From contig DIAF01000041.1 of the NCBI GenBank assembly GCA_002414665.1, positions 367-24,097 on the forward strand: DNA of 23,731 nucleotides. Reading direction: 5' to 3'. Origin of the DNA: Halieaceae bacterium UBA5085. GTDB taxonomy: Bacteria; Pseudomonadota; Gammaproteobacteria; Pseudomonadales; Halieaceae. The position numbers and the translations under genes are program-made. Below, piece by piece: positions 9,082 to 15,243 of the stretch (the stretch's first letter is position 1; every line of letters begins with the position of its first letter). Below the pieces are notes generated by a model that had not been told where the DNA came from, made no database searches, and was given only the letters and a program-made list of their open reading frames with translations.

Positions 9082-11652
9082 ATGCCGCCAGAGTTGCCTT
9101 CACTGCCCGTTACCGACGTACTGCCAGCCCTGCGGGAGGCGCTGGCTGCGGGTCGCGATGTGGTGCTGGAAGCCCCACCTGGTGCCGGCAAGACCACGCT
9201 GGTGCCGCTGGCGCTCCTCCCCGAGGCGTGGCTGGCGGGGCGATCGATTCTGCTGGTGCAGCCGCGCCGGGTGGCGACACGGGCGGCGGCGGCACGTATG
9301 GCAGACCTGCTGGGCGAGGCAGTAGGCCAACAGGTGGGGTATCGCATGCGCCTCGAGAGCCGGGTCAGCGCCAGTACCCGTGTAGAAGTCGTTACCGAGG
9401 GTGTGCTCGCCCGACGCTTGCAGGGCGACCCGGGGCTGGCCGGTGTGGGTCTGCTGATCTTCGATGAGTTTCATGAGCGCAATCTCGACGCGGAGCTCGG
9501 CCTGGCCCTTGCGTTGCAAAGTCGCGAGCTGTTTCGCGAGGAAGACCCGCTGCGAATCGCGGTAATGTCAGCCACTCTTCAAGGCGTGCCGGTGGCAGAC
9601 ATGCTGCGGGATCCCTGTGTACTGCAGTCGCAGGGTCGCCAGTATCCGGTCGAGATCGAATACGGGCCTGGTCTCTCCCTCGTCGAGCCGATCGATGCGG
9701 CTGTGGCAACTGCCGTGCAGCAGGTTTTGGCAAAGCGGAGTGGCAGCGTGCTGGTGTTTCTCCCCGGGCAGGCGGAAATCCGTCGGGTTCAGCGCCGGCT
9801 TGCGAACACCGCCCCGGACGTGCGCATTCTGCCCCTCTACGGGAACCTTTCGCTGCAGCAGCAGCAGGCCGCGATTGCGCCTTGCGCCAGGGAGCAGCGC
9901 AAGGTCGTGCTGGCAACCAATATCGCAGAAACCAGCCTGACGATAGAGGGTGTCACCACCGTGATCGACACAGGCCTGGAACGTCAGGCGCTGTTCGATG
10001 CAGCGAGTGGCACCACCCGCCTGGCCACGCGGCGCATTTCGCAGGCCTCCGCTGCCCAGCGAGCCGGACGCGCGGGACGCCTGGCGCCGGGGTTTTGCTA
10101 TCGGCTGTACAGTTCAGCACAGCACGCTGCCCTGCAGGAGCAGCGTGTGCCGGAGTTGCTGCAGTCGGATCTGGCGCCGCTCGCGCTGCAACTGCTGGCC
10201 TGGGGTGTTACGTCTCCGGAGGAGCTGGCCTGGCTTGATGTACCCCCCGCGGCACACTGGCAGCAGGCGCTGGATGTGTTGCAGCGCTGCGACGCGGCGT
10301 TTCCCCGTGCATCCGGTCAGTGGCAGCTGACCCAACACGGCGTGCAACTCGCAAGCCTGCCCCTGCACCCGCGGCTGGGACATATGCTGCTGCGTGGCCT
10401 TTCGATCGGTGCGGGTGAGACAGCGGCGTTGCTTGCAGCGCTGCTCGCCGAACGCAGTCCTCTCTCCGGCGACGGGGTGGATCTGGGTCCGGCGCTCGCC
10501 TGCCTGCAAGGTGAATCTCCGCGACGGGCCCCACTGCGTGAGTGGCAGCGGCGCACCCGGCAGCAGGCACGGCGTTACACCGATCTGGCAAACGCATTGC
10601 TGAAGGCGCCGCCCGGGGCTTCTTCCGCTGAGGGGGGTTGGCTGCTGCCAGTCGAGGAGCAGTTGGCAGTACTCATTGCGCTGGCCTGGCCAGAACGTGT
10701 GGCCTGTGCCCGGGAGGGCGTCGGCCCGGGTCGCTTTCAGCTGGCCAATGGTCGCAGCGCCAGTCTGGCAGATGACGATCCACTGGCAGGTTCGCGGTGG
10801 CTGGCCGTGGCGGACCTCGGGGGTGTCAAGGGCCAGTCTGAGGACCGTATTTATGCGGCGGCGGCGCTCAATGTTGCACGTTTCGACGACGTGCTGGCGC
10901 CGCTGGCGCGGGAGCTGGATCGCGCAGAATGGGATGAACGTCGCGACCTGTTTGTCGCCGAGCGCAGGCGGCAGGTGGGTCGACTAGTGCTGTCGCGACA
11001 GGCGCTCGCCAGCGTGCCGCAGGTTGCTCGCAACGCGGCGCTGCTCGCGCTGCTGCGCAGACGCGGGTTGGGGGTGTTGCCCTGGACACCCTGGTTGCAG
11101 CAGTGGCGCGCCCGGATCAAGCTGTTGCGCCGTTTGCAGCCTCATGGCCCGGATGCGTCGTGGCCCGCGCTGGATGACGCTGCACTGCTGGCGACGCTGG
11201 AGGAGTGGCTGCTGCCGCACCTCGGGAGCATCACGCGGGCAACCGATTTCGCCCGGCTCGACCTGCGCAGCATACTCGCCGCTCTGCTGCCCTGGCCCCT
11301 GCCACGGGAGCTGGAGCGGCTGGCACCCGAGCAGATTGAAGTGCCTTCTGGCAGTCACATACGCATTGACTACACCGGCGACACGCCGGTGCTGGCGGTG
11401 AAATTGCAGGAAATGTTCGGCTGTGAGGAAACCCCCCGGATCGCCAATGGGCTGCAACCGCTGCAGCTTCAGCTATTGTCGCCGGCCCGGCGCCCACTAC
11501 AGGTGACTCAGGACCTCGCTACCTTCTGGCGCAATGTCTATCCGGAGGTGAGGAAGGAGATGAAGGGGCGCTATCCCAAGCACCCCTGGCCTGATGACCC
11601 ATTGACCGCGGTTGCCACCCGGCAGACACGCAATCGCGCGCCGGGCGGGTAA
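9082..11652 (+). CDS. hrpB: HrpB, DEAH-type ATP-dependent helicase
   Basis: An 856-residue DEAH-box helicase, slightly longer than E. coli HrpB (about 810-820). The motifs appear in order: Walker A APPGAGKTT (31-39), DEFH in FDEFHERN (128-131), motif III SAT (163-165), the motif V region ATNIAETSLTIEGV, and motif VI QRAGRAGR. The C-terminal HrpB-specific domain ends with KHPWPDDP, a typical family ending. HrpB is a cytoplasmic superfamily 2 helicase; its RNA substrate is poorly known. The frame is open back to 8968, but ATG 9082 is chosen because MPPELPSLPVTDVLPALREAL matches where HrpB proteins normally start. No Shine-Dalgarno sequence precedes this ATG. It is convergent with the DUF3501 gene, 12 bases apart. 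Confidence 0.95.
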   Translation: MPPELPSLPVTDVLPALREALAAGRDVVLEAPPGAGKTTLVPLALLPEAWLAGRSILLVQPRRVATRAAAARMADLLGEAVGQQVGYRMRLESRVSASTRVEVVTEGVLARRLQGDPGLAGVGLLIFDEFHERNLDAELGLALALQSRELFREEDPLRIAVMSATLQGVPVADMLRDPCVLQSQGRQYPVEIEYGPGLSLVEPIDAAVATAVQQVLAKRSGSVLVFLPGQAEIRRVQRRLANTAPDVRILPLYGNLSLQQQQAAIAPCAREQRKVVLATNIAETSLTIEGVTTVIDTGLERQALFDAASGTTRLATRRISQASAAQRAGRAGRLAPGFCYRLYSSAQHAALQEQRVPELLQSDLAPLALQLLAWGVTSPEELAWLDVPPAAHWQQALDVLQRCDAAFPRASGQWQLTQHGVQLASLPLHPRLGHMLLRGLSIGAGETAALLAALLAERSPLSGDGVDLGPALACLQGESPRRAPLREWQRRTRQQARRYTDLANALLKAPPGASSAEGGWLLPVEEQLAVLIALAWPERVACAREGVGPGRFQLANGRSASLADDDPLAGSRWLAVADLGGVKGQSEDRIYAAAALNVARFDDVLAPLARELDRAEWDERRDLFVAERRRQVGRLVLSRQALASVPQVARNAALLALLRRRGLGVLPWTPWLQQWRARIKLLRRLQPHGPDASWPALDDAALLATLEEWLLPHLGSITRATDFARLDLRSILAALLPWPLPRELERLAPEQIEVPSGSHIRIDYTGDTPVLAVKLQEMFGCEETPRIANGLQPLQLQLLSPARRPLQVTQDLATFWRNVYPEVRKEMKGRYPKHPWPDDPLTAVATRQTRNRAPGG

Positions 11653-11664
11653 ATGCCGGCGGGT

Positions 11665-12264
11665 TCAGTGAACCGCGCTGCTCTCCAGGTCGGCGGTCAG
11701 GGAATCGCGTATTACGCTGTCGATTTCAAAAGCCGCGACCGGGTAGGCAGGGTGATCAATGCCGGCCTGGATCGGTTCTCCCTGCTTGGCGGCTGTGATC
11801 ATGTCCGGGGTCAACTCAAAGCGCATGAAATGCACCGAGGAGGTCTTTACCTCATTGCTGCGATCGAGGTCCTCATCGGCAATCGCATACACGCGTTCTC
11901 CGTTGCCCACCTGCAACCATACCTTGTCCTCAATCCCGATCATTTCGGCGAGACGCCGGGCCCGCTCCGCTGGGTCGCTGTATTCGATCATGAAGGTCGC
12001 TTTCCAGTTGTGCCCGTCGGGAATCAACGGATTATAGGCGTCCAGTTCCTCATTGATGCCGGCCGCCTCGAAGACTTTTTCGATGCGCAGCATTTCCTGG
12101 ATCTGGTATTTGATGGTCAGTGCATCCTCGAAATAGAGGCGGGCGTGCTCTCCGAGTGCCAGCTGACGCTTTTTCTTGTGCTCCAGCACCTGGCTGCGAA
12201 AACGGGGGCGCTCCTCTGCGTACTGCTCCAGCGACCAGAGGTCGGCGCGGGTTAAATGGCTCAT
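11665..12264 (-). CDS. DUF3501 family protein of the rubrerythrin/iron-sulfur cluster
   Basis: A 199-residue soluble protein that I recognise as DUF3501 from its overall pattern, including the start with LTRADLWSLEQYAEERPRFR and the block VGNGERVYAIADEDLDRS. The function is unknown. It has no signal peptide, membrane helix, cysteine ligand set or obvious catalytic motif. The family is regularly found beside GlpC/HdrB-like iron-sulfur proteins and rubrerythrins, as here, so a role in the same redox reaction (assembly, stability or substrate binding) is inferred. It starts 16 bases after the iron-sulfur gene, with a strong AAGGAG ribosome binding site six bases before the ATG, so the two are almost certainly one transcript. 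Confidence 0.87.
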   Translation of the reverse strand: MSHLTRADLWSLEQYAEERPRFRSQVLEHKKKRQLALGEHARLYFEDALTIKYQIQEMLRIEKVFEAAGINEELDAYNPLIPDGHNWKATFMIEYSDPAERARRLAEMIGIEDKVWLQVGNGERVYAIADEDLDRSNEVKTSSVHFMRFELTPDMITAAKQGEPIQAGIDHPAYPVAAFEIDSVIRDSLTADLESSAVH

Positions 12265-12280
12265 GGGGGGCTCCTTGTGA

Positions 12281-13603
12281 TTACAGGCCGTAGGCCATGC
12301 GCAACAGCGTCATGGGGTGTTCCGCCCTGTCGACTTTTTCCGACAGGTTGGCAATGTGCGTGGCCGCCATCGGGCAATCGCTCATGAAGTGGTCGGGGTC
12401 CTGCTGGTCCACCTTGCGCACTACGGGCCGCGCAATTTTAACCGACTTGTCGCGGGTTTCCTGTTTGATGGCATAGGTGCCGTCATGACCGGAGCAGCGC
12501 TCCTGGGCGGTGACGGCGGTGCCCGGGACCAGCTGCAGGACATCGCGGGTTTTCAGGCCGATGTTCTGCACACGCTGGTGGCAGGCCACCTGGTAGGCGA
12601 TATCACCCATTGCGTTGGGGAATTCAGTCTGCAGGGCGCCGCCTTTGTGGCGCAGCCAAAGGTATTCGAAGGGGTCGTAGAACGCCTCCCTGACCTTCTG
12701 CACATCGGGATCCTCGGGGAACAGCAGGGGTAGCTCCTGTTTGTACATCAGGACGCAGGAGGGAATCGGTGCGATCAGGTCGTAGCCTTCATCAACCAGT
12801 TTTGCCAACACCGGTATATTGGCCTTCTTCAGCGTCTCGACCGCATCCAGGTCGCCGAGCTCCAGCTTGGGCATGCCGCAGCACTTTTCCTTGGGCACGA
12901 TATCGATGTGAATGCCATTGTGCTGGAAGACCTTGACGAAATCCTCGCCGATTTCCGGACTGTTGTAATTGCCGTAGCAGGTGGCGTAGAGCGCGACCTT
13001 GCCGGTGGTTTCCCCCACGGCTTTGGGCTCGAGGTTGCGCACCAGCGGCTTGACCCGCTTGCGCAGTGTATTGCTACTGAAGGTCGGTACCGGTGCCTCG
13101 TGGTGAATGCCAAAACCCGATTCAAGTGCCTTGCGGAAGGTACCGTTCCTGTTCAGCGCATTCACCGTGATGTCGACCAGCGGAATTGTCGCCAGGCCAA
13201 AGGTGCGGTCGGTACTGGTCAGAACCCGGTCCCGCAGACGCGCGCCCTCCTTGCGGAAATGCACCGCTTTCGCACGCAGCATGAGGTGCGGGAAGTCTAC
13301 CGCCCACTCGTGCGGCGGCACGTAGGGGCACTTGGTCATGTAGCAGAGGTCACAGAGGTAACACTGCTCGACCACGTTGTGATAATCGGACTTCGCAACG
13401 CCGTCCACTTCCATGGTTTCCGATTCGTCGACAAGATCGAACAGGGTAGGGAAGCTGTCGCAGAGGCTGACACAGCGCCGGCAGCCGTGGCAAATGTCAT
13501 ACACACGCTCGAGTTCGGCGTCGAGTTTCTCCTGATCCCAGAAATCATCTGAGCGCCATTCAACCGGGTGTCGTGTTGGGGCTTCCAGGCTTCCTTCTCT
13601 CAC
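12281..13603 (-). CDS. Iron-sulfur CCG-domain protein related to GlpC and heterodisulfide reductase HdrB/HdrD
   Basis: A 440-residue protein with two N-terminal 4Fe-4S sites. The first is C38/C41/C44/C48 (CHGCRRCVSLC); the second is C81/C84/C87/C92, whose last gap is one residue longer than the classic CxxCxxCxxxCP. After a linker come two CCG-like cysteine-rich domains, seen as KCCGMPKLE and ERCSGHDG, of the type that binds a non-cubane cluster or contacts a partner in GlpC, LutA and HdrB. It is expected to carry electrons in the cytoplasm or at the membrane. With rubrerythrin and DUF3501 as neighbours, it may feed electrons to rubrerythrin; this is inference. The start is a GTG at 13603: AGGAA lies about seven bases upstream and no in-frame ATG is nearby. 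The gene begins only 26 bases after a strong terminator. Confidence 0.9.
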   Translation of the reverse strand: MREGSLEAPTRHPVEWRSDDFWDQEKLDAELERVYDICHGCRRCVSLCDSFPTLFDLVDESETMEVDGVAKSDYHNVVEQCYLCDLCYMTKCPYVPPHEWAVDFPHLMLRAKAVHFRKEGARLRDRVLTSTDRTFGLATIPLVDITVNALNRNGTFRKALESGFGIHHEAPVPTFSSNTLRKRVKPLVRNLEPKAVGETTGKVALYATCYGNYNSPEIGEDFVKVFQHNGIHIDIVPKEKCCGMPKLELGDLDAVETLKKANIPVLAKLVDEGYDLIAPIPSCVLMYKQELPLLFPEDPDVQKVREAFYDPFEYLWLRHKGGALQTEFPNAMGDIAYQVACHQRVQNIGLKTRDVLQLVPGTAVTAQERCSGHDGTYAIKQETRDKSVKIARPVVRKVDQQDPDHFMSDCPMAATHIANLSEKVDRAEHPMTLLRMAYGL

Positions 13604-13629
13604 GGCGAGTTCCTCATGTGCGGGCTATC

Positions 13630-13668
13630 AAAAAAAACGGGTTCGCAGGGGAGCCACGAACCCGTTTT
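13630..13668 (-). terminator. Intrinsic terminator after the rubrerythrin gene
   Basis: A perfect 12-base-pair stem pairs 13634-13645 with 13657-13668 around an 11-base loop. On the minus strand it is followed by a run of eight T (13637-13630, partly within the stem). This is a textbook Rho-independent terminator for transcription leaving the rubrerythrin gene. On the plus strand only four T follow, so it works mainly for the minus strand. It separates rubrerythrin from the iron-sulfur gene. Confidence 0.92.
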
Positions 13669-13687
13669 CAGGTACAGCTACGGTGGT

Positions 13688-13703
13688 GCCGGCAGTAGCC
13701 GGC
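13688..13703 (-). repeat. Short stem-loop just after the rubrerythrin stop codon
   Basis: GCCGGC occurs twice with four bases between, giving a perfect six-base-pair hairpin seven bases past the rubrerythrin stop. Together with the terminator downstream it makes two tandem hairpins at the 3' end of the rubrerythrin message, which may protect it from exonucleases. GCCGGC is itself palindromic, so other pairings are possible. Confidence 0.5.
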
Positions 13704-13710
13704 GACCGGT

Positions 13711-14130
13711 TCAGGCGTCCAGCGAATCCAGCGCTTTCTGGAAACGGTTGGCGTGGCTGCGTTCGGCCTTGGCCAGGGTTTCCATCCAGTCTGCAATTTC
13801 ATCAAAGCCTTCATCACGCGCCGTTTTGGCCATGCCCGGGTACATATCGGTGTACTCGTGCGTTTCGCCGGCAATGGCTGCCTTGAGGTTGTCGGCGGTG
13901 GCGCCAATCGGCAGGCCAGTCGCCGGGTCACCGGTTTCTTCGAGGTACTCGAGGTGGCCGTGGGCGTGGCCGGTTTCACCCTCTGCGGTGGAGCGGAATA
14001 CCGCAGCCACATCGTTGTAGCCTTCTACGTCCGCTTTGGCCGCAAAGTACAGATAACGGCGATTGGCCTGGGATTCACCTGCAAACGCATCTTTAAGGTT
14101 TTGTTCTGTTTGACTGCCTTTCAAGGACAT
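13711..14130 (-). CDS. Rubrerythrin family di-iron protein without a rubredoxin domain
   Basis: A 139-residue ferritin-like protein. The two helix-pair halves carry the expected di-iron ligands: E19 in AGESQANRRY, E52 and H55 in EGETGH, E89 and E92 in AGETHEY, and E123 and H126 in KAERSH. Rubrerythrins reduce hydrogen peroxide to water in the cytoplasm. Classic ones (about 190 residues) have a C-terminal rubredoxin domain that supplies electrons; it is missing here, so an outside donor is needed. The iron-sulfur protein encoded next on the same strand is a natural candidate. GGAG is well placed before the ATG at 14130. The gene is divergent from oxyR, which suggests peroxide-dependent control. 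Confidence 0.92.
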   Translation of the reverse strand: MSLKGSQTEQNLKDAFAGESQANRRYLYFAAKADVEGYNDVAAVFRSTAEGETGHAHGHLEYLEETGDPATGLPIGATADNLKAAIAGETHEYTDMYPGMAKTARDEGFDEIADWMETLAKAERSHANRFQKALDSLDA

Positions 14131-14256
14131 GGTGTTTCTCCTGTTGACGATTATGTGCCGGCACAGAGGTGCGGTAGGGTTAAGCTAAGCGATCGGGTGC
14201 TATTCGTCTAGTTGAAAAAATGGTTAAATCTGATCGATAAAAACGATTGAGGAGTT
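14131..14256. promoter_or_regulatory. Divergent control region between rubrerythrin and oxyR
   Basis: This 126-base, locally AT-rich region separates the two divergent genes. On the plus strand TTGAAA (14212-14217) and GATAAA (14236-14241), 18 bases apart, form a candidate oxyR promoter. The ribosome binding site GAGGAG (14249-14254) sits unusually close to the ATG at 14257. A perfect 12-base palindrome, TGTGCCGGCACA, lies at 14154-14165 in the rubrerythrin leader; one such palindrome is not rare in this much DNA. I could not fit the four-element ATAG/CTAT OxyR consensus by eye, so the operator is not placed. Confidence 0.45.
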
Positions 14257-15159
14257 ATGAGCAGACAACCTACATTGAAGCAACTGCGCTATTTGTGTGC
14301 GGTTGCGGAACACGCCCATTTCGGCCATGCCGCCAAGGCCTGCCATGTCAGCCAGTCGACGCTCAGTGCCGGCATTCTCGAGCTGGAGGATACGCTGGGC
14401 GTCTCTCTGGTAGAGCGCAACAACAGGCAGGTGTTGCTGACCGCGCTGGGCGAAGACGTGGTGCGCCGCAGTCAGGATCTGCTGCGTGAAGTCGAGGACC
14501 TTGTCACCTTGTGCGATGCGGCGTCGGAGCCCTTCTCCGGCAAGATGCGCCTGGGGGTTATTCCCACGGTAGCGCCGTTTATCCTGCCTCGCCTGCTGAA
14601 CCGGTTACGCGAGCAGTACCCGGCCTTTCAGCTGTTCATTCGTGAGGATCTCAGCCAGCACCTGCTGACGGCGCTGCACCACGGGGAGCTTGATGTACTG
14701 CTGTTGGCGTTGCCGTTTCCGGCAGACGGGGTGGAAACCATGACACTGTTCAGCGACGAGTTTCTGCTGGCCAGCCCGCCCAGCCACGAACTGGCCAGTC
14801 AGCCTGTCGTGCGCACCGCGCAATTAAAGGGGGAGGGCCTGTTGCTGCTGGAAGATGGCCACTGCCTGCGCGAGCATGCGCTGGAGGCCTGCAAGCTGCG
14901 CGATTCTGATGTGTCCGTGCCGTACCAGGCAACCAGCCTCAACACCATCGTGCAAATGGTCGCCAATGGCATCGGTATCACGCTGTTGCCGCGGATGGCG
15001 CTGGATGCGCACATCCTGTCGGGGACCAATGTGTGTATCAGTGAATTCAGCGAGCGCAACGTGGCGCGCAGCATTGGCCTCATGTGGCGGCGCAAGACGC
15101 CCCGACGGGCAGAGTTCAGGATGCTGGGGGATTTTGTACAGAGTTGCCATGCCGTCTAG
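14257..15159 (+). CDS. oxyR: OxyR, LysR-type hydrogen peroxide sensor and regulator
   Basis: A 300-residue LysR-type regulator. Residues about 6-65 form the winged helix-turn-helix (LKQLRYLCAVAEHAHFGHAA, then SQSTLSAGILELEDTLGV). The rest is the substrate-binding-like sensor domain. The OxyR signature LLLLEDGHCLREHALEAC places C203 and C212 nine residues apart, exactly like C199 and C208 of E. coli OxyR, and is followed by ATSLNTIVQMVANGIGITLLP. The peroxide-driven disulfide between them activates the protein. Both cysteines are present, so it should be a functional sensor. Its divergent neighbour, rubrerythrin, is a likely target, and LysR regulators usually also control themselves from the shared region. 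An 84-base gap leads to the DUF3604 gene on the same strand. Confidence 0.95.
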   Translation: MSRQPTLKQLRYLCAVAEHAHFGHAAKACHVSQSTLSAGILELEDTLGVSLVERNNRQVLLTALGEDVVRRSQDLLREVEDLVTLCDAASEPFSGKMRLGVIPTVAPFILPRLLNRLREQYPAFQLFIREDLSQHLLTALHHGELDVLLLALPFPADGVETMTLFSDEFLLASPPSHELASQPVVRTAQLKGEGLLLLEDGHCLREHALEACKLRDSDVSVPYQATSLNTIVQMVANGIGITLLPRMALDAHILSGTNVCISEFSERNVARSIGLMWRRKTPRRAEFRMLGDFVQSCHAV

Positions 15160-15243
15160 CCGGCAGCCCTGCAGTCCCGCTCGTGCGGGTTGTCTCCTGG
15201 CAATCTGGCGCCAGCGCAATCTGTGCCGATTCCGGAGTGGTCA

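Noticed and set aside
8813..9103. Upstream extension of the PlsC-type acyltransferase by 97 codons
   Set aside because: The translation is arginine- and cysteine-rich and unlike the family, while the ATG at 8812 has a good GGGAGA ribosome binding site.
15176..15195. Small hairpin CCCGC-TCGT-GCGGG after oxyR as a terminator
   Set aside because: The stem is only five base pairs and is followed by TTGTCTC rather than a T run.
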